Positions 12,801 to 23,170 of a DNA stretch of 64,000 nucleotides are shown here, in pieces. The stretch is from Sipunculus nudus. Its lineage: Eukaryota > Annelida > Sipuncula > Golfingiida > Sipunculidae. How positions within the stretch are numbered: the first letter of the stretch is position 1; every line of letters begins with the position of its first letter. The position numbers and the translations under genes were made by a program. Under the pieces are notes generated by a model. It saw nothing but the letters and a program-made list of their open reading frames with translations. It made no database searches and was not told the DNA's origin. The stretch is from the NCBI GenBank assembly GCA_026874595.1, contig CM049318.1, forward strand, positions 59,742,250 through 59,806,249. Direction: 5' to 3'.

Positions 12801-15800
12801 AAAATAAATACGTCGCCGATGACTGATGAGAAAAATGTACAATGGCAAGCATATCTCCCATCTAATACATCAGCTTGGACCGACTGTTTACCATTTTTAT
12901 ATTTAGCCAACAGTGGAATGCAGTCACTTTATTTTGTATTCTGTCATTTCTAGGTAATTGATGATCTAGTGTTCGCTATTGGAGGGTTTAACGGAGTGAC
13001 AACCATTTATAACGTGGAGTGCTACGATGCCTCGACGGACGAGTGGTAAGTACTGCTGAAACGAATATTCGAGTACGAGTAATTCTTCCCATATCATCGA
13101 GTTCGAGTAGTTATTACCGAGTACTCAAACCTGAGTAATTCTTACCGAGTACTCGAGTCCGAGTAATTATTACTGAGTACTCGAACCTGAGTAATTCTTA
13201 CCAAGTACTCGAGTCTAAGTTAATCTTACCGAGTACTCGAGTCCGAGTTATTCTTACCGAGTACTCGAGTCCGAAATCAACACTCGAGTGCTCTTGCAGT
13301 CCTGCATTTTGAGATTTTTAAGTACTGTTTATGTATTTCTTAATTAAGTTTGCAAATCAAATTAGTATATTACCAATTTTCTTCACATTATGTTTCATAG
13401 CACCCCGTGACAATCATTACCAGATAAAAAGTTAAGCCAATATAAATTCTGATATGCGGACATCATATGGTTAAAATTAACAAAAGGACATTAAAATGCC
13501 CATTTTTTTAATAAAAAAAATCCATGTGAGCATACCCACGGACACTAAAGGAGCTTAGAATCTCACGCATTTACATACCCTTATTATAAACGTGGAATCT
13601 CCGCTTAAGCTTTATAAAGCATCATTTGCAGATGTTTAATTGGAGGAAAACAACAACGATTCAGCGTGACACTGGATGTCGTGCTTGTGTACAACCTACC
13701 GAAAGTTGACTAGGATTCTAACACATACTTGTATATTATTTTCATGGTCTTTTCATTAATTTGGATTTTCATAATTTCTTTTTGTGCAACCGCTTTACTA
13801 AAATTTTCCGAAAAGTAGTCCGAATCCTCACATTTCCTTTTTTTACGATTTATCTTAACATGTTATAACCCGCCTTACTTCTCTTGGTTTACCATACAGG
13901 CCTACAGAGTAAAAATTATCTTCTCAAGGAATTTAACAAAATGGCTAAATTCAAGCATTTTCAAGGGCTTGAAAATACATAAACTTTTCTAGACATTTTA
14001 GCACGTGGTAACCATGTTGACATCTCTTGTGCACGATTCGTAAAGTAAAAATGAATACTTAAGATTTCATGAATAAGCGGTCTTTTCTGAAATCGCGACC
14101 TTATTAGTTCTTCTGTAGGTACCTATTGGAAAACCATATTGCTCTCAAAAACTGTGGTTCAGACCCTCCATTCTTTCTCTGTTACAACTAATTTCTTCTG
14201 CGCTACTCTCTCTTCATAAGTATTTCTAATTAAATTTCCCTTTATTTCACTAAGAATTCGGTGGTTTGAATGAATCATAAATAAAGGAAAAAGTTGTCCA
14301 GGCCTGATACACCTATCGTATTCTTAATCAACCTGATTAATTCTTCAGAACTGTCTTCGACACAGTTCTCGAATTTTGGGACTATTTTTTTTTACTGGGG
14401 GTTTTTAATTCCCTTCAGTAAAACCCGTCTGTAGTGCGTTTCGACCTAAATGATGTCACTTTTTATTTTTACTTCTTTTCCCTAGGAGGAAAGGTCTTAA
14501 ATTATCCTCAATATTAGGTCATAGTGTCACATGCTTTGGTCATCACTCATGAGCCGAGCACCGTGACCTATGGGTCACCTCTTTTACAAACACGCAAACT
14601 TGTGTATTTGCGTCCCATCCTATCAGTAGAGTGGGGGAATTCCAGACCAGGTCGTCCATCAAGTTTTTTTTTCTATGTTATCGGGCCTGTTGTAAGCACT
14701 GCCAAGGCCGGGAGTAGCCCGGGTAGCTCGCTAAACTACGAGCGCTTTACTCTTCATCCATTACGTTCATCCCTGTTAGAGAAGCGGTCACGTGACCGAC
14801 TAGACAGCCGCCAGCTACCCTAAAAAAGATATTGATCTACCATTGCTAGAATAAGCCGTTCCCTTACCGACTGTCTGACTGGTGGCAGGAGGCCCAGGAC
14901 AGTTAGGTCAGCCGGTGCTCGTCTGCGGACGACTGATATTTAGGCTATATTACATCTGCTACTAAAAAAGATGACGAATATACTGCAAGTTTATTTACCT
15001 GCCGGTACACGTCTGCCCTGCTAACACCTGGCTTAGGCTGCACTGAACGTGTTGTCTACCGCGTGTGTTAAATGACTGCTTCCCTGAAACTGTACCCCGT
15101 GACCCAGCCGTGCTATATTATAAACAGTGAGCCCGCCGTGATATCATTGTAATAGTGTCCAACTTCATGCTGTTTGATATGTGTACATATTTCACCCGTA
15201 AGCTATGCATATTCAAACCCACCAGTTACGCCTGTGAGATAAGATCTTATCTGTAAATTTTAAATTCATTAAAGCCATTCTTTTTTGTTCATTTGATACA
15301 CGATATAGACCACATTGCACCATCTTAGTAATACAAGAAAACAAAATATAAATTATATATATATATATATATACCCAATATACTAAAACTAAACAGGTAG
15401 GCTATCCCTCACCGTCATAAATGCATATCGACCGCGACTGAACAGCTGTGACTTTTTAACTTTTTCTTTCTCTTAATTATAAATTGTCAGGCTCAAGGCA
15501 TAATAAATCATCACCAATAAACTGGGGAAAAAATTTGCATTTGCATCGACCAATACATGAAACGCCTCATCTAGTGCAAATCTAAGGTGAAATTTATATG
15601 TAATTGTAAAAAGGAGCAAGGAATGGCTGACGTTCAATGTCTAGTGATACGGAAACTTAAGTCTAAGGTGACATTAAAAACGGCGAATGACATACTTACG
15701 GGTGAACTTTCATAGTCTGGTATAATTCTGGTCAACACCTTTTGCAGTTTCCTCAGGATATTAACTGAAACAAATTAACATAAGCTTCACTTTAAAATTA

Positions 15801-17347
15801 AGAAAGCATTGAGCCTTAATTAAAGGAAGCTTTGATTCCTGTGAAGTTGGTAAAGTCGTAGAGCAAGATAAATTTATATACATGGACTGCTTCGAATGTC
15901 AATGTTACTGAAACAAATGCTTTTTCCATAAAGATGTTAACCCCCAAAAATATATTAAGTTTAAGTCCCATGAAAGGATGATGAAAAGTAAATGCAGTTG
16001 ATTTATTTTCATGAAATGGCTTAGCGTATTTATGGCTTATACCAGAAAGAGTTTCGTACAATGTACGAGCTAACGGATAAATATATTTTATGGACATTTT
16101 CTGCACTTTTTACCTGGGGAATTCCTTCGTGGGTGTACCGTGGGTGGACAGCTGGTAATATGATTTCCTCACCATGTTCTACATGGGCATGCTTCGAGGG
16201 AAACGCTATAATCGCTCAATAAAACACCTGTGAATAATCAGATTATATCGGGGATGAAACAGCACCTGTAAATGTCTATGCCTTGCCCAGATGAATGATT
16301 GCTCGGTGGTGTAAATGTACCTTAACAGGGGCGGAAACAAGATCTTAGAAAAGGAGGTGCTAAACACCCTGGCACAGGTTAACTTATATGCCCGAGGTGC
16401 TGGTACATCTCGCATACAGAAATAACGCCGCGGACGCAAAACATAACACTCCTTTTCGTCATTAAGCGCCCCATCTGAGTCCGCCCCTGGTGTAAACATT
16501 CTCCTCGGCTTATTTCTGTAGGCTCAGACGATCTTTAACTAGCTCAGACAGGAAATCCGACTTTGAAGTCGCGATCCCGATAAATCTTCTTAATGTTGAT
16601 TGATCGCATCCAAAAGGAGAAATTGTTCCCGAGGAATTATTGGCCCTATGGGCACCGCGGAAAGAAGTTGTCCAGCTCTAAAATGATGAGGTCATCAAGT
16701 ACAAAGCCGCCCACTCAAGTCACGTGACAAGAGGAACGTCAGGCGACCAACATCGGTCTGTAAAATGGACGCTGGTGGAACAAATCCCATAAACTTGTAT
16801 AAAACACATCCTGGCTGTTGTAGTTGGTCAGAGCGTTTGACATGTGGCACGCAATGTTTAGTCAAAGAAAAATTAGAGCATATCTTCATAGCAATCCCGC
16901 ATTTTTTCAGACATCAATGAGCTCATGTTATCTAGTTAAATATCACTACATGTTGAGAAGTTTCTGGTGCAATGTGGTGCATCCTTTAATCATCGGTTGG
17001 TGTTCGGAGGGGGCATCTATGTGATATAATGATAGCACGTTCCCAGCCCGAAAACCCAACCGAAAATGTGATAAGACAACATTTACATATACATGGTTAA
17101 AAGAATGTGAATATTGTACACAAACGTATTAATGTTTAAACTTAAGTGTTTAAGGCCTGTGTGCTATTATTTTATTATTTTCTTTTTTAATTTATATCCT
17201 TATTTTAGGTACGATGCGACTGACATGAACATATACCGAAGTGCTCTCAGCGCATGCGTAGTGAAGGGCCTCCCAAACATCCGTGATTACATTAACAAGG
17301 AAAGAGACCGAAAACCAGACGATCCAACCAAGCGGAAGCGGAATTAA
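3605..17347 (+). CDS. KLHL10: KLHL10-like BTB-BACK-kelch protein, complete nine-exon gene
   Basis: Joining exons 3605-3842, 6616-6850, 8222-8468, 8907-9153, 10605-10752, 11475-11644, 11957-12228, 12954-13045 and 17209-17347 gives 1788 nt, 595 codons plus stop, with every splice phase closing. Order: BTB (about residues 20-130, with the VHRAILSACSPYFRALF core), BACK (about 135-245), six kelch repeats (about 295-575) with repeated GG doublets followed by the Y/W pair, and a short basic tail. Junction phrases such as GPRAYHG, RSDASAT, RSNFGIEV and DEWYDA..MNIYRSALS are those of KLHL10; vertebrate KLHL10 is about 608 aa. In mammals KLHL10 is a testis-specific substrate adaptor that bridges CUL3 to targets in developing spermatids; that role here is inferred. 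The start at 3605 is chosen because it gives the usual short lead-in before the BTB; a second in-frame ATG lies at codon 8. No broken exon was seen. Confidence 0.95.
4376..4564. repeat. (TTA/ATT)n microsatellite cluster
   Basis: Interrupted runs of ATT/TTA trinucleotides, which create a spurious frame of tyrosine and leucine codons. Confidence 0.9.
5110..5400. repeat. Dispersed repeat, copy in intron 1
   Basis: Shares ordered blocks with 40740-40990: an ACGAGTGC block, GGACCC..AGG, an ACCGAGCCT block, ACCG/CCCTATCACGT and GAATTCTGC/GAACTCTGC. Short related blocks also occur near 9957 and, inverted, near 29630. The element type was not determined. Confidence 0.45.
6616..6850 (+). CDS. KLHL10: KLHL10 exon 2 (second half of BTB, start of BACK)
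   Basis: Begins after TTTATTTCAG and restores the glycine split from exon 1. It encodes the BTB end (MELLVDFAYTREARVTADNV) and the BACK start (NCLGIRNFARQY). The donor is unusual: the frame only continues into exon 3 if the exon ends CAAAG|GCAAGT, a GC-AG intron. The nearby GT at 6855 would put exon 3 out of frame, with a stop after a few codons. Confidence 0.92.
7296..8005. repeat. 24-bp minisatellite in KLHL10 intron 2, about 29 copies
   Basis: The unit reads TTTACATTATTGTACAGTGC plus TTTC and varies at a few positions (ATT/ATC, TTG/TTT). Because 24 is a multiple of three and the unit lacks stops in several frames, it yields long repetitive frames on both strands with an eight-residue period. 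The copies are most uniform in the centre and diverge toward both ends. It is removed with the intron, so no protein is expected. Confidence 0.95.
8222..8468 (+). CDS. KLHL10: KLHL10 exon 3 (BACK domain)
   Basis: Starts after a pyrimidine-rich CTTTCTAG acceptor and encodes FILENF through YFVEKVK. It includes the typical BACK segments LIAADDLN, VFEAGIRWIDHDPEHR and IRLGLLSTQYF. The frame closes at AAG|GTCAGT in phase 0; an alternative AAG|GTCAAG six bases earlier would drop VK. Confidence 0.93.
8907..9153 (+). CDS. KLHL10: KLHL10 exon 4 (BACK end, linker, first kelch blade)
   Basis: Acceptor TTTTCTTCCAG. It encodes VHPYIRDN, the linker before the propeller (PLARPRVPHEVLFAIGGWSGG) and the first kelch repeat with METYDTRADRW. 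The donor GACAAAG|GTGACA leaves one base for the split glycine. Confidence 0.93.
9350..9808 (-). mobile_element. MITE family A, copy 1 (inverted, in KLHL10 intron 4)
   Basis: About 460 bp matching 44695-45161 in reverse orientation along its whole length. The ends are imperfect inverted repeats (AGGTGCCCATTCACCT and AAAGGGGCCCAATCACC when both are read inward). A 99-codon frame inside (9439-9738, minus) is shared with the other copies but is not a recognisable transposase. Confidence 0.75.
10073..10421. mobile_element. piggyBac-like MITE with TTAA flanks in KLHL10 intron 4
   Basis: Left end TTAAGGAGTGTTTCCATGTG and right end, reverse-complemented, TTAAGGGGTGTTTCCATGTG. The inverted repeats extend about 45 bp through ATATGCGTA-rich sequence. 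A second pair of similar ends lies inside (near 10130 and 10350). TTAA at both borders is the target duplication of piggyBac-type elements. No transposase remains. Confidence 0.65.
10605..10752 (+). CDS. KLHL10: KLHL10 exon 5 (second kelch blade)
   Basis: Encodes PRAYHGCVTVNGLIYLVGGF and the blade closing W (KEWTEVAPM), ending in split arginine AG|GTCAGT. A short repeat that also occurs just inside intron 8 begins about 14 bases after this donor. Confidence 0.93.
10767..10800 (+). repeat. GAGTACTCGAGT element just inside intron 5
   Basis: A 34-bp block containing TGCTGAAACGAGTACTCGAG matches 13052-13086 at the start of intron 8. The two lie 14 and 6 bases downstream of their splice donors. 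Confidence 0.6.
11475..11644 (+). CDS. KLHL10: KLHL10 exon 6 (third kelch blade)
   Basis: Acceptor TCTTCTTCAG. It encodes CYVSTAVVNNCIYAMGGFDG and NNQWSLIAPM, then RSDASATSLDG ending in phase 1 at GACG|GTGAGA. Confidence 0.93.
11957..12228 (+). CDS. KLHL10: KLHL10 exon 7 (fourth and fifth kelch blades)
   Basis: Begins after GTGTTTCAAG and holds two complete blades, KVYICGGFNG..NVWTTIAPM and CIFAVGGFNG..NQWTAIAEM, ending RSNFGIE at the phase-0 donor GAG|GTGAGC. It is the longest coding exon of the gene. Confidence 0.94.
12954..13045 (+). CDS. KLHL10: KLHL10 exon 8 (sixth kelch blade, start)
   Basis: Encodes VIDDLVFAIGGFNG through STDEW, ending inside the tryptophan codon at TG|GTAAGT, a near-consensus donor. 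The intron that follows is 4.16 kb and starts with a repeat. Confidence 0.93.
13049..13310. repeat. 28-bp minisatellite inside a hAT-like MITE, start of intron 8
   Basis: About seven or eight copies of a unit reading TACCGAGTACTCGAGTCCGA plus GTAATTCT. The outer ends (ACTGCTGAAACGA on the left and, inverted, ACTGCAAGAGCACTCGAG on the right) look like the terminal repeats of a small hAT-type element, so the array may have grown inside one. Confidence 0.6.
13311..17208 (+). other. Remainder of KLHL10 intron 8
   Basis: About 3.9 kb of AT-rich DNA. It includes an (AT)n run at 15354-15372 and a minus-strand frame at 16206-16499 in sequence like the GGGGCGGACTCAG-type dispersed repeats seen elsewhere in the window. 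No exon or RNA gene was recognised. Confidence 0.5.
17209..17347 (+). CDS. KLHL10: KLHL10 exon 9 (propeller closure, C-terminus, stop)
   Basis: Acceptor CCTTATTTTAG. It encodes YDATDMNIYRSALSACVV and GLPNIRDYI, then a lysine/arginine-rich tail and TAA at 17345-17347. The tail is shorter than that of vertebrate KLHL10 and differs in composition. Confidence 0.92.
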
Positions 17348-17638
17348 CGTTAGGCCGTCTCGATCGTTATGTGTTGTTTGCGTATTATATATATATATAT
17401 ATCGTGGAATATTATATAATATTAAATTATTTATATATATCTTATTTATATATACTAGTTCACGTGTATGTGGTTGTTTGTGTATTATATATATAGAACA
17501 TATTGTAAAATGTTACATAATTTACATTATTTATATATACCATATTTATATATACATGTGTGTATATGTGTTGTACGTGCTCGTGTTCGACGAACGAGTA
17601 ACGGCCCGACGTAGACTTGATCAACCTCGCACTAAGTC

Positions 17639-17641
<3 letters not shown>

Positions 17642-17719
<78 letters not shown>
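17642..17719. repeat. (AT)n microsatellite in KLHL10 3' UTR
   Basis: About 39 uninterrupted AT dinucleotides, preceded by shorter TATA runs from 17382. The tract lies between the stop codon and the first polyadenylation signal, so it should be transcribed. Confidence 0.95.
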
Positions 17720-17720
<1 letters not shown>

Positions 17721-17794
17721 CCAGCTGCTTTCACTGAAAATCGTCCATATCAACTGTCATGTAGAGTAAAAGGTATATGCTTATATTTTTAACC

Positions 17795-17800
17795 AATAAA
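17795..17800 (+). terminator. Candidate KLHL10 polyadenylation signal
   Basis: AATAAA lies 448 bp after the KLHL10 stop codon, beyond the (AT)n tract. It is the first clear hexamer on this strand. Another AATAAA occurs near 18126. Which is used cannot be told from sequence alone. Confidence 0.45.
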
Positions 17801-18950
17801 TAACGTAAACCATGAAGTAGAACAAGTATATTTTGTAAATATAATAATGTATATACATGAAAGGCTCTCCTTTAAATTGCATGCAGTTCTAGCTTTAGTT
17901 ATGGTGAGTAAAGTCGTATAGGTTCGTATTTTTTACTTTTGATCAACTCCTTTTTGTCTGGTACGTTTTGTTTTCTCTATCTTTAGCGCAGAAGATTGGA
18001 TTATCGGTATCTGTGATATATAAAAATACATACAATCTTGCTATCAATCCATGAACCGATATTTTCCAATCTACATATTATGTTAACTATGTTTCTTTAG
18101 AAGCATCGAATGTATCTTTTTCTTAATAAACTGGTGTGCATAAATATGCATATATTTCTTCTTTGTTTGTAACTGTTACACGCCCAGTTTCTTTACACCA
18201 TCTTGATTGCAGGAATATTACAAACACACACACACACACACACATATATATTTTTATTTATATATATATATGTTTGCATCAAGGGTCTGTTGCGTCACCA
18301 TTATGTTAAACTTGAGTCCTGGAGAATGCGTGCTGCTATTGTGACGTCATAATGCCTGGCTATACAATGCTGAAATGTCAAGGCCCTCGACTTAAGTCCA
18401 CAATTGTGACTTCATCACCTCACTGCAACAAACCCTAGAATACCAATAAGCAAATGCAAATATCAACAATCCTCTACTAATGTGTAGACCTCGAGAGCAC
18501 CCGAACGTACGGCAGTGGATGGAAGATCAATTCATTACAAGGGTCACTGACCTTTTATTATCCTTCTTCGGCGGCGCAGATGACTCTCAGCGACTCCGGA
18601 GGGACTCCAGCTTCCTGTCCCAATTACACAGGACAGCGACCTGTCTGACACTCTTTGAGAATTAAGAGAGCCCCCGAAACCCGCATAGTACTATAAACAA
18701 CCCGCCAGGGATTCCGGTCTGGAATTGATTCCGCAAGAGCAGATTCCTGTGGCACTTCTTCCCAAATTAATAACCTATATGTAACTTATAAACATGATAA
18801 GACGGAAACAGATAGTGGCATGTTATAAATATTTTCAGCTATTTCATGACTTATTAACAAAAGAGCATTCTTTTTAAGCCTAAGACGGGTAGGTGATTAA
18901 TGTGGTGTCATATGTTCGGTGATTGACTTTCTTAGGCCCCTCCGAGTGCA
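17801..18950. other. Intergenic DNA after KLHL10
   Basis: AT-rich. A 61-codon frame at 18480-18665 matches nothing recognised. Apart from the (CA)n run, no feature was seen. Confidence 0.4.
18223..18244. repeat. (CA)n microsatellite
   Basis: Eleven CA repeats followed by a TATATA-rich stretch. Confidence 0.85.
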
Positions 18951-18959
18951 AAACCATGG

Positions 18960-19780
18960 ATTATTCTTTCTTCTGCCCTGTATAAAATGTTCCCATGGTG
19001 ACTGGAAAAAAATGCCGAAAAACAGTTCTTGAGGTATCAGTGACTGGTAGAAAATGCTGAAATACCAGTGACCATGGCAACAATAACCCGTAAAAAAAGC
19101 TGAAAGACAAGTTGCTAGGAGACAATAAGTCACAGATAATGCCAAAAGGCAAGTTGCCATGGTAACAATTACCATTAGAAAGTCCCGAAAGACCAGTTCC
19201 TGGGTGTCCTGTAGCAAATGGTGGTAATGAATGATACAGTCTGCTGAAAGTAAAGCCATGTTTGGGACCGTGTTCTGTGTCTAAGGTGACAATGAATGGT
19301 ACCTGAAGACTTCTGATAGTAAAGTCTCCGTGGAGACGATGACCTGTTTCCATGGTGGCTACGGCATAGACAGCTGTAAGTAAAGTCTCGTTGGGGAACG
19401 TGACCTCTCTCCATGTTAACAATGAACGGGACAGACTGCCGAAAGTGAAGCCATGTTGGGTACCATGACCTGTGTCCATGGGGACAATTAATGGTACAGA
19501 CTTCTGAACGTTAAAGTCTCCATGGAGACGATGACCTGTTTCCATGGTGGCTACGGCACAGACTGCTGTAAGTAAATTCTCGTATGGGAACGTGACCTGT
19601 CTTCATGATAACAGTGAATGGTTCAGGCTGCTGAAAGTAAAGTATCCTTAGGGAAATGGCCTGCTGGAATGAGGAAATTACGAGTGCAAGCTGCTGAAAG
19701 ACAAAACTCTTCGAAGTGTCGTAATGGAAACAATGATCAGTCTTTCCGACACGGACATCTATTCAGTATTTCGCTCTTTA
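18960..19780. repeat. Higher-order tandem repeat, about 63-bp units in 191-bp blocks
   Basis: Units share GTAAAG..TCTCC, GACCTGTTTCCATGG and a CTGCTGAAAG block. Segments starting near 19311 and 19502 are almost identical over more than 80 bp, while the intervening units are more divergent. This gives a three-unit period of about 191 bp. Overlapping minus-strand frames here are a by-product. Confidence 0.8.
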
Positions 19781-19976
19781 CAAAAGATATAGAAGAATTT
19801 AAAATGATGTAAAAAAAATAAGATACTGAAATGAGATTACCCCCTTTCTTCAAAAAGAATGAATAAGTACACACAGTGAAAGTTAACACGTTTGAGGAAG
19901 TGCTGAGAGGCCATTAATTTCCTGTAAAAATAAAAAGAAATGCTGACAGCTGTGATATCAAAATATATTGGTTGTA

Positions 19977-20159
19977 CAGTTAAACCTTGAAATTATGACA
20001 ACCAGCGGGACCTTAAATGATGAAGTGATCGCATTTTCGAGATGGTCGTCCAAGCGAGGCCTTATATAAGGAGCAACAGAGAATTGGTACTGTGGACATG
20101 TGGTCGTTATTTAAATGTGGACGCTAAACTGAGTTGGTCGTTAGGCGCAGGTTTTACTG
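19977..20159. mobile_element. pogo/Tigger-like MITE 1
   Basis: Left end TA|CAGTTAAACCTTG and right end CAGGTTTTACTG|TA: inverted termini of the CAGTNAAACCT type with TA target duplications. Only 183 bp, so it is a non-autonomous deletion derivative. Confidence 0.75.
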
Positions 20160-20164
20160 TATAT

Positions 20165-22530
20165 ATTATGATTTAGCTTTTTCGTTTATCAGGTAGAGAA
20201 AGCTAGATTCCAGTTAAATTTTGTGGAGACAGACGCACTTTCTCTGAGGTGATTATGTCTCCCTAAGCAACATCATGTGACTCGAACCGACCACTATTGC
20301 ACCGGTCTCCTCAGCCTCATGCAGATGGATACAAAAAAGTACGACGGTTCTTATGAATAACAAAGTTTAATCCGTTTATGAATAAATCTGTATAAAATAA
20401 AGATTTGAAACAGATTTCTTTGAAAGGTTCGACACAAAAGCAACAACTAGCAGTATTGATCCTTCAGGTCCTGCAACCGTTTTTTTTATGGACCTAGATC
20501 CCCCCCTCCCCCCCGTTTCCAGACTTGGGGCCCTGAATCCAGAAGGGGGGGGGGGGGGGGGGGGCTCGTTCAGCTCTTACGTCTCTCATTTTATCCATTT
20601 CTTTTCGCAGTTATTTATATTGAACATATCAAATTGTCACCACAAGGACTGCATTGAAAGTATGATATATTGCAAGATATAAACGTAGGTGGGCATTTTC
20701 ACCATATAGATATTAACATGTTATAAACTATTCAATGTTTGAACTTTCAAATTAATATCCAAATTTTGGAGAAACATAAATATTTTAGCCCGCCACGCGT
20801 AATGTTTGACAACGTTATGCAAAGAAATTTAAGAGAACAGAATTTCCTCATATTTTTGTGAAAGGTGCTTCAAAATTACCTCATTACTTTACATATTTAA
20901 AATGTTCTCTATATAGCATTGGAAATCTGGATCCGCCACTGGTTTCCACAGTTACCTCACCGATACGAAATAGATAATTTATTTAAAACATCATTTGGAG
21001 TGATTTTTTAGTAGTTTCTGAATTACGTGTACGCTATCACCGGAAAGAGCCAAACTGGTTTCACTCTTAACGGCCGCGTGTTTACGTAAATAAAAAAAAA
21101 ACACCAACGGTGGCTTTCCTTCCCTACACTATAAATTTTCAGCTTACGCCACTTCATCCAGATATTATCATTAATACAATTCATACATTATAATTAATCA
21201 ACCAAAATCTGGACATCTACATCCCTCTTGATCTGGTATTTACGCTTTGACACATGCACCAACCGTTCACAATACTTCGCTTCGTATAACGTATATGAAA
21301 TCTCTTTTCATTACACGCACAACATTCTTAACTTCATCCCTACACTGCCCCCCCCCCAAAAAAAAAATAAATAAATAAACGTAAAAACCCCGGTTTACCA
21401 GGTATATCAGCTAGCAGCTTCTAAATAAAGAGTCCTTACCCGTAATAGATGTACTGGAACCATTGGAAGAACTTTTTGTTCTAAGCAAGATGTTCTAGCT
21501 AGTTTAGAAATATAATTTCAGAACCTAAAAATTAAAGGGAGTCGGTTGAGTAAGGTGGTTTATCTATTTATTATAGGTTTATTTGTATTTTTGCGTTAGC
21601 TTGTATAATTTTATTTTTATCCAAATGTTTCAACGGACCCCGGGGCTGCTATACGAGTTTCTTAGAGCCCAGTAAAGTGCTGAAAAATGGCGTTGTTTTC
21701 TTTTGTGTATGCTCATGTGTAGGTTTTAATCAAGAGTGTCCCTGAGGGCCTCAGAGGGCCTAAGGCGGCCATACTCTTTTAAGGGCACGTAAAATTCTTG
21801 AATATGTAGAAAATCATTTGTTTTTTATTTTACTTGTATTCATAGCTGTTAAGAGAGTGCAGCTAGGTTAAAGCCTGCAGTAAGTTGCTTGACAATGAAA
21901 AAGACTCGTATATCTTCTGTGATAGCTTATGTAAGGAGTTTATTCCGGGGAGTCAAACGGGACAGGAGCATTCGAGTTTCCTATGGTCTAATAAAATGCC
22001 TCAAAATGCAGAAAATCCCAGTAGGGCTTTCTTATGTTGTATCTTCTTTCTGTGACCCATCCACCCTTTAAGTAGAACAATGTTCTACTTTCTCAATTGT
22101 TGATAATTATGATCGGTCCCTAGGCTCCTGTCACCTATTTATTCAATGTGGGCAAGAGGGAGGCTGACAACCAGTCTCAGACGCACGGTCAATTAATCAT
22201 TGGTTGATTCTTCAGGAGTCAAACATATATGGTACACTCCGGGGATTTCCCTTCCCGCCTGCGCGGCGCGACAGAGTGCCCGTGATACCTTAGAGAACCG
22301 GACGGGGCGTCTTGCTGGAAACATCGAGATGTCACTCGAACTTATCTTGAGAGGCTTTTGATGAAACCCGTTCGATAATCCGCAGATCCGGCGGTTGTGT
22401 GGTCAAGTTGACCGAGATGTACCGCTTTGTTTGGTTAATTAAACAGACCAGGGGCCCTGGAACTTCATCGTTTATGTTGATCCAGATATAGCTAAATATT
22501 TTCATTCATTAAGCAAAAAAAAAAAAAAAA
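20165..22530. other. Intergenic DNA with homopolymer tracts
   Basis: Contains an 18-base G run (about 20547-20564) and a short C run followed by A-rich sequence (near 21349). Small unrecognised frames were seen at 20488 and 21889. No gene was recognised. Confidence 0.4.
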
Positions 22531-22815
22531 TGTATGGTTCTCATGCACTTTAAAAAAAAAAACAGTGCGGGCGGGCGATTTTTTGTTTCACCTTTTTGTT
22601 GTATGTTTCGATAAAAATGTCATATGATGAGGGAAAACTTGATAATAACATATTATTTTTGCTAAACAGGTAAAAGCACTACATAACAAAAGTACTAGGA
22701 AATCTTATCAAAGGTGTATTATTTTATCTTCTTGAAAGATGAAAATCAAAATAAAAAGTTTTGATGCGGGGGTTAACATTGACGCGGGCGGTGCCTGTCA
22801 TGAGAAACATACCTT
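22531..22815 (+). mobile_element. MITE family G, copy 1
   Basis: Begins GTATGGTTCTCATGCAC and ends near GGCGGTGCCTGTCATGAG..CATACC. It shares GTGCGGGCGG, GTATGTTTCGATAAAAATGT and GTAAAAGCACTACAT with the other three copies. Confidence 0.75.
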
Positions 22816-23034
22816 CTTTTTGGCCTTGTAACTCGCTAAATTAAACGTCTACATTAGGTTATAATGTGTCTTCGTTTGTACATTTTATGTGTAGTATAAA
22901 CTAAGAGCTTGATGACATACGAAAATGACTAACTACGAAAATGAATAACTATAATAATATAAATTAATCGATTACTGAATACGTGATCTGATTATCAGTC
23001 AGTGACTGGCTTCCATTCCATGCATTAACTAGAA

Positions 23035-23170
23035 ATCTGCATTCTGAGGAATGTATGCCTCCGCCATGTATTGCGTTCACCTATTCGGCCCATATTCTCA
23101 GGTTCATTCGTGCATAAGTGACTGCACATTTGCGAATATTCCTTGATGACGTCCTTGAATCAATTATGAC
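23035..23170 (+). repeat. Dispersed repeat family E, copy 1
   Basis: Shares AGGAATG..GCCTCCGCCA, CACATTTGCGAATATTCCTT and TGACGTTC blocks with 24385-24545, in the same order and orientation. Confidence 0.55.

Noticed and set aside
14524-14823. 99-codon frame in KLHL10 intron 8
   Set aside because: No domain, no fitting splice sites for the KLHL10 phase, and KLHL10 is complete without it.
17283-17753. Frames rich in IY repeats on both strands
   Set aside because: They are translations of the (AT)n tract in the KLHL10 3' UTR.
18961-19545. 194-codon minus-strand frame
   Set aside because: It lies wholly within the 63/191-bp tandem repeat, has no recognised domain, and overlaps another minus-strand frame.
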